A DNA stretch of 53,581 nucleotides from an uncultured Bacteroidales bacterium. GTDB taxonomy: Bacteria; Bacteroidota; Bacteroidia; Bacteroidales; UBA932. Of this stretch, positions 44,525 to 53,547 are shown piece by piece (position 1 is the stretch's first letter; every line of letters starts with the position of its first letter). A model generated the notes under the pieces. That model searched no databases and was not told the DNA's origin. It saw nothing but the letters and a program-made list of their open reading frames with translations. The DNA lies in NCBI GenBank assembly GCA_944326325.1, contig CALVDQ010000016.1:1-53581 (forward strand), given 5' to 3'. The translations under genes and the position numbers were made by a program.

Positions 44525-45817
44525 ATGAAAGTTCTAATGTTCGGATGGGAATTCCCTCCTCATATCGCAGGAGGACTCGGGACAGCTTGCTACGGCATGA
44601 CAAAGGGTCTTGCCGCCAACGGTGTCGACGTGCTTTTCGTAATGCCTTCGGCTTCGGGAGACGAGGACCAGAGCGCCGTGAAGATAATCAATGCGAGCGA
44701 TGTCCCTGTAGATACCGTATCCACTTCCGTGGACGAATTTCTCGGGAAGGTGAGGTTCGTGCACATAGGCACCAACATGGTGCCGTATGTGGACCCTCAG
44801 GACTTCACGAGGATGGTCGAGGAAGAGAGAAAGAGGCAGATCAAGAGCTTCAGGGTACAGTACGGACAGAAATACAAGTTTTCAGGCAAGTACGGAGACA
44901 ACCTCATGGAGGAGGTGGCGCGTTACGCCATGGTCGGCGCGACCATTGCGTTGCAGCATGCTGACGAATTCGATGTCATCCACGCCCATGACTGGCTGAC
45001 CTATCTTGCAGGCATAGCGGCGAAACAGCTGACAGGCAAGCCGCTTGTGGTACACGTCCATGCTACGTCATTCGACAGGAGCAGCGACGACAAGATTGAC
45101 ACGAGGGTCTATGATCTCGAGAGGAAAGGGATGGAGGCAGCCGACAAGGTGATAGCCGTGAGCGAGCTTACAAGGAATATCGTGATAAACAAGTACGGCA
45201 TCTCCCCTGACAAGGTGGTTGCGGTGCACAACGCCGTGGATTTCAGCGGCAGGGAGAACCTGCATGTGGAAAGGGGAGTCAAGGACAAGGTGGTGACCTT
45301 CCTCGGGCGTATCACTTTCCAGAAGGGGCCGGAATATTTCATCGAAGCTGCGGCAAAGGTCCTGAAGAGGTGCAACCATGTCAGGTTCGTGATGGCCGGA
45401 AGCGGCGATATGCTGAACAGATGTATCCGCCACGTCGCAAGGCTCGGCATCTCGGACAGGTTCCATTTTACAGGTTTCCTCCGCGGCGCGGATGTACAGA
45501 AGATGTTCGCCCTGTCGGACGTCTATGTCATGCCGTCGGTATCGGAACCTTTCGGCATCTCTCCTCTTGAAGCGATGCAGACCAACGTGCCGTCCATCAT
45601 ATCGAAGCAGTCCGGTGTGGCTGAAGTCCTGAAATACGCCATCAAGGTGGACTTCTGGGATGTGGATGCCATGGCTGACGCAATGTACGGTCTGCTGAAC
45701 TATCCTGCCATGGCGGATATGGCGTCAAGGTGCGGACGTGACGAGGTGGATGCGCTCAAATGGAACAATGCCGCCTACAAGATCAAGAAAGTTTACGAGT
45801 CAGTAATTAACAAATAG
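44525..45817 (+). CDS. GT4 glycosyltransferase of the glycogen cluster
   Basis: A 430-residue GT-B enzyme. The N-terminal nucleotide-binding half starts 'MFGWEFPPHIAGGLGTACYGM', with the GxGG-type glycine loop. The middle has 'DVIHAHDWLTYLAGIAAK', and the C-terminal donor-binding half has 'FLGRITFQKGPEYFIEAA' and the EX7E motif in 'SVSEPFGISPLEAMQ'. This is family GT4, close to bacterial glycogen/alpha-glucan synthases and trehalose or maltose-phosphate-forming relatives. The donor cannot be fixed from sequence. Its position between debranching enzyme and GH57 suggests glucan elongation or priming. Confidence 0.85.
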   Translation: MKVLMFGWEFPPHIAGGLGTACYGMTKGLAANGVDVLFVMPSASGDEDQSAVKIINASDVPVDTVSTSVDEFLGKVRFVHIGTNMVPYVDPQDFTRMVEEERKRQIKSFRVQYGQKYKFSGKYGDNLMEEVARYAMVGATIALQHADEFDVIHAHDWLTYLAGIAAKQLTGKPLVVHVHATSFDRSSDDKIDTRVYDLERKGMEAADKVIAVSELTRNIVINKYGISPDKVVAVHNAVDFSGRENLHVERGVKDKVVTFLGRITFQKGPEYFIEAAAKVLKRCNHVRFVMAGSGDMLNRCIRHVARLGISDRFHFTGFLRGADVQKMFALSDVYVMPSVSEPFGISPLEAMQTNVPSIISKQSGVAEVLKYAIKVDFWDVDAMADAMYGLLNYPAMADMASRCGRDEVDALKWNNAAYKIKKVYESVINK

Positions 45818-45840
45818 TCTAAGCTTAAATATTTACGGAA

Positions 45841-47208
45841 ATGAAAAAAAGTATCTGCCTGTATTTCCAGGTCCACCAGCCAAACAGATTGAGATTATAC
45901 AGATTCTTCGATATCGGAAAGGATTCGCACTATTATGATGATTTTGCCAACAGGACAATCCTCAGGAGGGTCGCCCAGAGGTGTTATCTGCCTGCCAACG
46001 AACTTCTTCTGGAGCTCATAAAGAATTATAAGGGGCAGTTCAAGGTGGCTTTCTCCATATCCGGGTCCGTCATCGAGCAGTTTGACAGGTACGCTCCGGA
46101 GGTCATAGACAGCTTCCGCAGGCTTGCCGAGACCGGCTGTGTGGAATTCCTCGCCGAGACATACTATCATTCTCTGGCATCCCTGGCATCTCCGGCCGAG
46201 TTCATGCATCAGGTGATGAAGCATAAGGCCACGATAGAGCATTATTTCGGGGTGACTCCGAAGTCCTTCAGGAATACGGAGCTCGTATATTCCGATGAGA
46301 TCGGATCCATGGTCTATGACATGGGATTCAAGACAATGCTTACGGAAGGCGCAAAGCATGTGCTGGGATGGAAGAGCCCGAACTATGTCTATTCCGGAGC
46401 CCTCGCCCCGAAGCTGAAGCTCCTGCTCAGGAACTATACGCTGAGCGATGACATTGCCTTCAGGTTCTCTGACAAGGGCTGGCAGGACTGGCCGCTTACG
46501 GGGGACAAGTTCCTCGGATGGATAAAGGCAGCCGCCCAGAATGACGAGATAGTGAACCTTTTCATGGACTACGAGACTTTCGGCGAGCACCAGAAGGCCC
46601 AGAGCGGCATATTCGAGTTCATGAGATATTTCCCTGAAGTGGTGATCAAGGACGGCAGTTTCGAGTTCGTCACTCCGGAGCAGGCCGCAAAGAAGCACAA
46701 GGCTGTGGCTCCGCTCGATGTTCCGGATCCTATATCCTGGGCAGACGAGGAAAGGGATGTCACCGCATGGCTCGGGAACGAGCTCCAGAGCGATGCGTTC
46801 CATAAGCTTTACAGTGTGGCGGAAAAGATCGCTCTCATAGACGAGAACGACCAGCTGTGGTCAGACTTCGGACATCTCCAGGAGAGCGACCACTTCTATT
46901 ATATGTGTACGAAGTTCTTCTCGGACGGAGCGGTACATAAATATTTCAACCCTTATGATACTCCGTATGAGGCATTTATAAATTATATGAATGTTCTCAG
47001 CGATTTTATTTTGCGGGTAGATGATGCAATTTCCGTTTCTGATGCTAAATTTGCAGCCGAAAAGAAGGCGGTGCCGGCCAAGGCAGAGAAGACGGGGACT
47101 GCTAAAAAGACTGTGAAAAAGACAGTTGCGAAGAAGTCCGCGAAAACCGAGCCTGAAACTGCGGCCAAGAAACCGTCTGTGAGGAAAACGGTTAAAACAA
47201 AGAAATAG
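45841..47208 (+). CDS. GH57 alpha-amylase/glucanotransferase-like enzyme with basic tail
   Basis: A 455-residue GH57 protein. Family regions include 'YFQVHQPNRLR' near the N-terminus, 'FLAETYYHSLASL', the nucleophile region 'FRNTELVYSDEIG', and 'FMDYETFGEHQ' with the acid/base aspartate. GH57 enzymes act on alpha-1,4-glucans as amylases, 4-alpha-glucanotransferases or branching enzymes. The catalytic part ends near residue 400. The last 50 residues (about 406-455) contain 17 Lys and 1 Arg with Ala, Thr and Pro, in repeats such as AKKTVKKTVAKKSAK, resembling histone H1-like tails. The tail is in frame, with no sign of a frameshift, and the next gene starts 6 nt later. Confidence 0.88.
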   Translation: MKKSICLYFQVHQPNRLRLYRFFDIGKDSHYYDDFANRTILRRVAQRCYLPANELLLELIKNYKGQFKVAFSISGSVIEQFDRYAPEVIDSFRRLAETGCVEFLAETYYHSLASLASPAEFMHQVMKHKATIEHYFGVTPKSFRNTELVYSDEIGSMVYDMGFKTMLTEGAKHVLGWKSPNYVYSGALAPKLKLLLRNYTLSDDIAFRFSDKGWQDWPLTGDKFLGWIKAAAQNDEIVNLFMDYETFGEHQKAQSGIFEFMRYFPEVVIKDGSFEFVTPEQAAKKHKAVAPLDVPDPISWADEERDVTAWLGNELQSDAFHKLYSVAEKIALIDENDQLWSDFGHLQESDHFYYMCTKFFSDGAVHKYFNPYDTPYEAFINYMNVLSDFILRVDDAISVSDAKFAAEKKAVPAKAEKTGTAKKTVKKTVAKKSAKTEPETAAKKPSVRKTVKTKK

Positions 47209-47214
47209 AATTAG

Positions 47215-50200
47215 ATGGATAACGAATTGATCAGACCGGACTATCTTTTCGAGGTAAGCTGGGAGGTCTGCAATAAGGTAGGGGGTATATATACGGTGAT
47301 AGCCACCAAGGCCCTCTACCTTAAAACGGAATTAAAGAGGCACCATATTCTGATCGGTCCCGACGTATGGATGAATACGGAAAGCAACCCGGACTTCATT
47401 GAAGATCCGGGGCTTTACCGGGACTGGAAGGCGCAGGCCGAGTCTGAAGGCCTGAGAATCAGGATCGGAAAATGGAACATTCCAGGGTCTCCGGTGGCTA
47501 TTCTCGTGGATTTTAAGCAGTTTCTTACCAAAAAGTCGGAAATCCTTACGGAATACTGGCTTCATTTCGGCGTAGATTCGCTGACCGGAAACTGGGATTA
47601 TGTGGAATCGGCCCTGTTCGGATATGCGTCCGGAAAGGTTATTGAAAGTTTCTACAAGTACAATCTTTCCCGGGCCGACAAGGTGGTGGCCCAGTTCCAT
47701 GAATGGCTGACAGGTGCCGGATTGCTGTATGTGAAGCAGACAGGGTTGCCTATAGCTACGGTATTCACTACGCATGCCACTGTGGTGGGACGCTGCGTGG
47801 CAGGCAACAACCTGCCTCTCTATGATTCCATGAACCTGTACGATGGAGACGAGAAGGCCAGGGAATTCAATGTCATTGCGAGGCATTCCCTCGAGAAGCA
47901 TTCGGCACAGAACGCCGACATCTTTACAACCGTGAGCGAGATCACTGCCGACGAGTGCAGGCAGTTCCTCGGCAGAAAGGTTGACATAGTGACCCCGAAC
48001 GGCTTCGAGAACAGTTTCACGCCGTCGGAAGAAGATTACTCCATGGTGAGGTCCGCCGCACGGGACAAGCTTGTGCAGGTGGCTACCGCCATGTCGGGAG
48101 AGTCAGTCCCGGAAAATTCCATATTCATCGGCATAGGAGGCCGGTATGAATACAAGAACAAGGGAATAGATGTCTTCATCGATGCCCTGGACAAGCTGAA
48201 CAGATCCGATTTCAAGGGCAAGAGCATCCAGGCCTTCATCATGATACCGTCCGGGCACAACGGACCGGACCGCGAGCTCGTGGCAAAACTCGCCGGAAAG
48301 GAGTCCGGCTATGTCACGAGGACCTCACATTACCTGATGAACAAGGAGTACGACATCATTTCCCGCAGACTCGATGAACTGAACTTCAACAATGCCATAG
48401 GTGACAAGGTGAAAGTCTACTTCATCCCGTCCTACCTGAACGGAAACGACGGTGTCTTCAACATGAAGTATTACGATCTCATAGTCGGGCTCGACCTTGC
48501 CCTTTTCCCTTCATATTACGAGCCGTGGGGCTATACCCCTCTCGAAAGCCTCGCTTTCAAGGTCCCTACCCTTACCACGACACTTGCCGGCTTCGGACTT
48601 TGGGTCCGGAAGCATTACCTGAAAGAGCATCCGGGCATTACTGTCCTGGAACGCAACGATTCGAATTACCCTGAAGTTGTGGACGGGGTCGTGGAGCGTG
48701 TGAAGGAGATCGCCGGACTCACAAAGGACGACAGGAAGAGATATATGGACAACGCCAGGGACGTCTCCGAGATAGCTCTCTGGGAAAACAACATAATCTA
48801 CTACAAGCAGGCTTATTCCGAAGCCCTGAAAAAAGTAATAACAGAAAAGGGTGCATTCCCTAGATACAAGAACGATAAACCGATGCAGTACAAGAAAATA
48901 GATGTGAACAAGCCGTCGTGGAACAGTGTCCTGATCACAAGGCATCTGCCGGACGGGCTGAAGGACCTGGAGACTCTGTCCAGAAACCTGTGGTGGTGCT
49001 GGAACGAGTCCGCAAAGAACCTCTTCAGGAGGGTAGACCCGAAAGCATGGGAGGAGACAGGGGAGAACCCTATCGCCATGCTTGACAAGGTCAGCTACAA
49101 AAGATTCCAGGAACTCGAGAAGAATTCCGAATTCATGGGCGAGCTGAACCTGGTGATGACTGAATTCAATTCCTACATGGCCCAGAAAGCGGAGAGGAAG
49201 AATCCTTCGATAGCGTATTTCTGCATGGAGTACGGTCTGGATACTTCCCTGAAGATATATTCCGGCGGTCTCGGTATCCTTGCAGGAGATTACCTGAAAG
49301 AGACCAGCGACATGAACGTGAACCTCGTGGCTGTCGGTCTGCTTTACAGGTACGGATATTTCACCCAGATGCTTTCCTCCCAGGGGGACCAGGTCTCCAA
49401 ATACGACGCGCAGGATTTCATGAAGATTCCGGCGACCCCTGTCAGGGATGCTGACGGGAACTGGATGACGGTCAGCGTTGCCTTCCCTGGAAGGAACCTC
49501 AACGCAAGGCTCTGGAGGGTGGATGTCGGAAGGACTGAACTCTACCTGATGGATACCGATTATGAGGAGAACCTGCCGGAAGACAGGTCGGTGACGCACC
49601 ACCTCTACGGAGGCGACTGGGAGAACAGGCTCAAGCAGGAGCTTCTTCTCGGTGTCGGCGGTATCAGGGCTCTCAGAAAGCTCGGAATCGATACCCAGGT
49701 ATACCACTGCAATGAAGGCCATGCAGCCTTCACCGGTCTGGAGAGGCTGCGCGAGTATATCCAGAACGACAACCTCGACTATCCTGAGGCACTCGAACTC
49801 GTGAGGGCGTCTTCGCTGTTCACGACCCATACTCCTGTCCCTGCCGGACACGACGCTTTCGACGAAGGCCTCCTCAGAAAATACATAGGCCATTATCCGC
49901 AGAGGCTCAAGATCGACTGGGAGACCATGATGGGGCTCGGCAAGATAAACGGCAGCGACGTGAACGAGAAGTTCTCGATGAGTATCCTCGCCGCCAACAT
50001 CTCCCAGGAGGTTAACGGCGTATCCTGGCTCCACGGTCAGGTCAGCCGTGACATCTTCGCAAATATGTGGCCGGGCTACCTTCCGGAGGAACTTCATGTA
50101 AGCTATGTCACGAACGGAGTACATTATCCGACGTGGACAGCTCCGGAGTGGAAGGAAATCCATGCCAGGGTATTCGGGGAGGAATTCAAGACGCACCATT

Positions 50201-51450
50201 ACGACAAGGCCTGCTTCGAGGGAATCTACAAGGTTTCTGACGCTGATATCTGGAACGTGCGTACTACCTTGAGGAAGAAGCTTATCGCCGACATCAAGGA
50301 AAGGCTTTCCGACCCTACCATGACGAACCACTACTCTCCTCGCCAGATCGTGACCATAAAGGATACCCTCAGGGATGACGTGCTTACCATAGGTTTTGCA
50401 AGGAGGTTCGCTACGTACAAGAGGGCGCACCTGCTTTTCCGTGACCTGGACAGGCTCAGCGAGATAGTCAACAATCCGTCCAGACCTGTGCAGTTCATCT
50501 TCGCCGGTAAGGCTCACCCTGCCGACAAGGCCGGACAGGATCTGATCAAGAGCATCGTGGACATCTCCAAGATGGAGCAGTTCATCGGAAAGATAGTCTT
50601 CGTTCCGAACTATGACATAACCCTCGCCAAGCTTCTCGTGCAGGGTGTCGACGTATGGATGAACAATCCTACACGACCTCTCGAAGCTTCCGGAACATCC
50701 GGCGAGAAAGCTGCCATGAACGGTGTGATGCATTTCTCGGTGCTTGACGGATGGTGGGTGGAAGGCTACAAGCCGGGTGCCGGCTGGGCTCTGCCTATGG
50801 AGAGGACCTATCAGGACCAGAACTATCAGGACGAACTCGATGCCGCTACCATATACACCATACTTGAAAACGACATCGCCCCTACGTTCTACAACATAAG
50901 CAGGTCGACGGGCCGCTCTACCGACTGGCTGGAGTATATCAAGAACACAATCGCCCAGGTAGCCTGCAACTTCACGACGAACAGGATGCTTACCGACTAT
51001 ATCAACCAGTACTATGACCCTCAGTCCAAGAGGTTCGAGTCCCTGCTCGCCGACGATTATGCGAAGGCGAGGGAGATTGCCGGGTGGAAGCGTCACCTCC
51101 GCAGGGAGTGGCAGAACGTGAGCCTTGTATCCATCGTCAAGCCGGACAGCTCGTACGAGGACGTATCCCTCGGCAAGGAGTTCAAGTCTGAAGTCGTACT
51201 CAACATAGGTGACCTCAAGCCTGAGGATATAGGAGTGGAACTTCTGTTCGCCACTACGGACAACAAAGGCAAGCTCCATATCAGTTCCATCTCAGAGTAC
51301 ACTCCGGTGGAGTGCAACGACGGCGTGGCCAGATACCAGGCTGTCATGACTCCGGAGATCGCCGGCCTCTATCAGGTTGCGGCGAGGATCTACGCCAGGA
51401 ACGGGCTGCTGCCTCACAGGCAGGACTTCGAACTTGTAAGATGGTTGTAG
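47215..51450 (+). CDS. Fused GT3 glycogen synthase / GT35 alpha-glucan phosphorylase
   Basis: A 1411-residue bifunctional candidate. Residues 1 to about 550 are a eukaryote-like GT3 glycogen synthase: 'FEVSWEVCNKVGGIYTVIATKA' and the EX7E element in 'FPSYYEPWGYTPLESLAF' (Glu436, Glu444). Residues from about 560 are a GT35 phosphorylase of the shorter bacterial type: 'LSRNLWWCWN', 'YFCMEYGLDTSLKIYSGGLGILAGDYLK', 'YHCNEGHAAF', 'FTTHTPVPAGHDAF', and the PLP site 'RPLEASGTSGEKAAMNG' with Lys1165. The halves catalyse opposite reactions, chain extension from nucleotide-glucose and phosphorolysis to glucose-1-phosphate. No internal stop separates them. It is the last glycogen gene and overlaps ribF by 10 nt. 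Confidence 0.92.
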   Translation: MDNELIRPDYLFEVSWEVCNKVGGIYTVIATKALYLKTELKRHHILIGPDVWMNTESNPDFIEDPGLYRDWKAQAESEGLRIRIGKWNIPGSPVAILVDFKQFLTKKSEILTEYWLHFGVDSLTGNWDYVESALFGYASGKVIESFYKYNLSRADKVVAQFHEWLTGAGLLYVKQTGLPIATVFTTHATVVGRCVAGNNLPLYDSMNLYDGDEKAREFNVIARHSLEKHSAQNADIFTTVSEITADECRQFLGRKVDIVTPNGFENSFTPSEEDYSMVRSAARDKLVQVATAMSGESVPENSIFIGIGGRYEYKNKGIDVFIDALDKLNRSDFKGKSIQAFIMIPSGHNGPDRELVAKLAGKESGYVTRTSHYLMNKEYDIISRRLDELNFNNAIGDKVKVYFIPSYLNGNDGVFNMKYYDLIVGLDLALFPSYYEPWGYTPLESLAFKVPTLTTTLAGFGLWVRKHYLKEHPGITVLERNDSNYPEVVDGVVERVKEIAGLTKDDRKRYMDNARDVSEIALWENNIIYYKQAYSEALKKVITEKGAFPRYKNDKPMQYKKIDVNKPSWNSVLITRHLPDGLKDLETLSRNLWWCWNESAKNLFRRVDPKAWEETGENPIAMLDKVSYKRFQELEKNSEFMGELNLVMTEFNSYMAQKAERKNPSIAYFCMEYGLDTSLKIYSGGLGILAGDYLKETSDMNVNLVAVGLLYRYGYFTQMLSSQGDQVSKYDAQDFMKIPATPVRDADGNWMTVSVAFPGRNLNARLWRVDVGRTELYLMDTDYEENLPEDRSVTHHLYGGDWENRLKQELLLGVGGIRALRKLGIDTQVYHCNEGHAAFTGLERLREYIQNDNLDYPEALELVRASSLFTTHTPVPAGHDAFDEGLLRKYIGHYPQRLKIDWETMMGLGKINGSDVNEKFSMSILAANISQEVNGVSWLHGQVSRDIFANMWPGYLPEELHVSYVTNGVHYPTWTAPEWKEIHARVFGEEFKTHHYDKACFEGIYKVSDADIWNVRTTLRKKLIADIKERLSDPTMTNHYSPRQIVTIKDTLRDDVLTIGFARRFATYKRAHLLFRDLDRLSEIVNNPSRPVQFIFAGKAHPADKAGQDLIKSIVDISKMEQFIGKIVFVPNYDITLAKLLVQGVDVWMNNPTRPLEASGTSGEKAAMNGVMHFSVLDGWWVEGYKPGAGWALPMERTYQDQNYQDELDAATIYTILENDIAPTFYNISRSTGRSTDWLEYIKNTIAQVACNFTTNRMLTDYINQYYDPQSKRFESLLADDYAKAREIAGWKRHLRREWQNVSLVSIVKPDSSYEDVSLGKEFKSEVVLNIGDLKPEDIGVELLFATTDNKGKLHISSISEYTPVECNDGVARYQAVMTPEIAGLYQVAARIYARNGLLPHRQDFELVRWL

Positions 51451-52328
51451 CGACAGGATTCTTTGACGGTGTCCATATCGGACACCGTCTTGTCATAGGG
51501 CGGCTTGTAGAGACTGCCCGCAGCAAAGGGGATGAGAGTATGGTGGTGACATTCTGGCCTCATCCCCGTAATGTTTTACAGCAGGAGGCGAGGTCACTCA
51601 GGCTCCTGACTTCCATGCCGGAAAAGGAGTCCCTGCTGAAAGGTCTCGGTGTGGACAGGGTCGAAGTCATCCGTTTCACCAGGGAATTCGGTGCCCTTAC
51701 GACAAGGGAATACCTGAAGGACTATCTGATGGACAGGTACGGGGCAGAGACAGTGGTTCTCGGGTATGACAACCGGATGGGAAGCGATGCCACGGATGCT
51801 GCCGGCGTGCGGGCCATTGCCGAGAGCCTCGGTCTGGAGACGGTCGTTACTGAAAAAGTGGTCTCCGAATCCGGACTCGATGTAAGTTCGACGAAGATAC
51901 GTGCGGAGATCAGCCGGGGAAACGTCTCCGGGGCGGCGGATATGCTCGGCTATTGCTATTCCCTTTTCGGGGTAGTTGTCTCCGGCGAGAGGATAGGGAA
52001 GAGGGTGCTCGGTTTCCCGACCGCGAACATGGAACTTTACGAACCCCTTAAGCTGATACCAGCCAACGGGGTGTATTTCGTAAAGGTGAAGACCCTCGGG
52101 AGGAAATTCTACGGGATGTGCAATATCGGCAACCGCCCTACTGTCAGGGAAGGGAATTCCCGCACGATAGAGACCAATATCTTCGATTTTGACGAGGACA
52201 TATACGGTCTTGACATCGAAGTGACTTTCCTCAGGAAAATCAGGGATGAGACAAGATTCTCGTCCTTTACGCAGCTGAAAGCCCAGCTTGCGAGAGACAG
52301 GTTTTACTGCAAATCAATGATTCGGTGA
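51441..52328 (+). CDS. ribF: Bifunctional riboflavin kinase / FAD synthetase
   Basis: Makes FMN and FAD. The 295-residue protein begins MVVATGFFDGVHIGHRLVIG, the FAD-synthetase nucleotidyltransferase signature, with 'VTFWPHPRNVL' and 'DVSSTKIRAEISRG' following. The riboflavin-kinase domain (about 175-295) has 'GERIGKRVLGFPTANME', 'NGVYFVKVKTLG' and 'GNRPTVREG'. The ATG at 51441 lies inside the last codons of the GT3/GT35 gene (10-nt overlap), so translational coupling is likely. Confidence 0.95.
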   Translation: MVVATGFFDGVHIGHRLVIGRLVETARSKGDESMVVTFWPHPRNVLQQEARSLRLLTSMPEKESLLKGLGVDRVEVIRFTREFGALTTREYLKDYLMDRYGAETVVLGYDNRMGSDATDAAGVRAIAESLGLETVVTEKVVSESGLDVSSTKIRAEISRGNVSGAADMLGYCYSLFGVVVSGERIGKRVLGFPTANMELYEPLKLIPANGVYFVKVKTLGRKFYGMCNIGNRPTVREGNSRTIETNIFDFDEDIYGLDIEVTFLRKIRDETRFSSFTQLKAQLARDRFYCKSMIR

Positions 52329-52329
52329 T

Positions 52330-52722
52330 ATGGATACGGGAACAATTCTGGCTATTCTGATTGTGGTGCTTTCACTTGCTTCATCGCTTGTGACCAGGCT
52401 TCTCAAGAATGCGGCAGGCCGCTCTTTGGAAAACGGCCCGGCCGCAGTTACGGATGAAGACTCCCCGGAGCCGTTGCAGCCTGCCGAGGCGCAGCGTCAG
52501 TCCGGGAGTGAAACTTCCTCAGCACCTGCGTGGAAGCCGGAGGTTGCTGCATACAACATCCCCGACGATCTTCTTGACGGCGGCTACAAATCCGTAAAGG
52601 ATATCGTGAAAGAGAGGAAAAGCCGTGTTCCGGCTGCGCGGCAGGACAGTTCCGGAAGCAGACTTGTCATCGACAAGAAGAAACTTGTCATCTATTCCGA
52701 AATAATGAAGACAAAATTCTGA
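52330..52722 (+). CDS. Small membrane-anchored protein of unknown function
   Basis: A 130-residue protein with one N-terminal hydrophobic helix (TILAILIVVLSLASSLVTRLL). A low-complexity Pro/Ala/Glu/Ser linker follows, and a conserved-looking end 'SRLVIDKKKLVIYSEIMKTKF'. I recall the DKKKLVIYSEIM-K ending in other unnamed Bacteroidales proteins, but no function is known to me. It starts 1 nt after ribF and closes the long plus-strand run. Confidence 0.7.
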   Translation: MDTGTILAILIVVLSLASSLVTRLLKNAAGRSLENGPAAVTDEDSPEPLQPAEAQRQSGSETSSAPAWKPEVAAYNIPDDLLDGGYKSVKDIVKERKSRVPAARQDSSGSRLVIDKKKLVIYSEIMKTKF

Positions 52723-52746
52723 TTCTGACCGGCCAGGCCCACCCTG

Positions 52747-53412
52747 TCACGGTTCCGCATCATATCGGATGCAGCGCACAGGTGCGGCAGAGGTACGGTT
52801 GGCGTAGTCCGTTGTAAGCTGCTGATTGTATGTGCCGGCATCCTGGATGGTGAAGCTTCCTCCGTTGAACAGGGAGTTCTGTATCAGCATTGACCTGCCC
52901 CGGTGGTCGTAGTATTCCTGGTCGTCCTGATTCTTGTTCACACGCGCGTCCTGGTAGTCGGCAAGATCTCCGACATAGAACCATACGTGAGTCTTGTCCG
53001 TACGGCCCCGGTCGTGACCCCGCCATCCCGTGTATGGGAAGAAGTTGTATGCATTCCCCATTGTGACAGTTATCCCCATTCCGTCACCGTCGTTTACAGT
53101 TTCATGATATCTTGCTCCCGGCATTGCTGCACGGCAGACGGAGAAAAGCACTTCCAATTCGTCATCAGGAACCCTGTATCCGTACGGGCACGGGTCATAT
53201 ATCGTCTTCATCGTGACTTTCCCGGAAGACGGGGAATATCCCCACAGCTGGTCAATCTGGCTGTACAGCCAGTCGTTCGGATAGCTTTCGCTTAGCTGGG
53301 TAGGACGGATTATGTCCAGGGGATGCTTTGCGCCGGTCTCGACGGTCGGGCTGGCTTCGAGATATTCGGATACGGAGGTTCTCCGTCCCTCGTCCATATA
53401 GTAGGGACTGTC
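52747..53412 (-). pseudogene. 5'-truncated surface protein remnant (FISUMP/fimbrillin-like C-terminus)
   Basis: The open frame from an internal ATG at 53397 gives 216 residues; the frame continues upstream as YDSPYY to a stop about 14 codons before that ATG. No signal peptide or lipobox is present. The content, 'WGYSPSSGKVTMKTIYDPCPYGYRVPDDELEVLF' and the end 'SAAPVRCIRYD', matches the C-terminal domain of Bacteroidales cell-surface lipoproteins of the fimbrillin/FISUMP type ('IYDPCP.GYRVP', 'VRC'). The N-terminal part is missing and the sequence beyond 53412 turns AT-rich, consistent with disruption by an insertion. It could still be expressed as a short protein. Confidence 0.6.
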
Positions 53413-53467
53413 GTAAAAAGAATAAAAACTTTATAAAAAATTGATTGCCAATGTAATATAAAATTTG

Positions 53468-53530
53468 TATCTTAGCTAAAGATAAAAAGAATACCTCCAA
53501 TTGTCCTGGAAAAGCCAAATTTGGAGGTAT
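53468..53530. repeat. Two hairpins at the edge of a probable mobile element
   Basis: TATCTT-AGCTA-AAGATA (53468-53484) is followed by a perfect 10-bp inverted repeat, ATACCTCCAA (53491-53500) with TTGGAGGTAT (53521-53530), around a 20-nt loop. They lie between the truncated surface gene and the new ORF start at 53548. Hairpins in this position often block read-through into transposase genes. Confidence 0.6.
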
Positions 53531-53547
53531 CGCAAAAATTAATCTGC

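Noticed and set aside
48511..51279. 922-codon open frame antisense to the GT3/GT35 gene
   Set aside because: No recognisable motifs; it exists because the sense gene avoids TTA, CTA and TCA codons in the relevant frame. The sense product is unambiguous.
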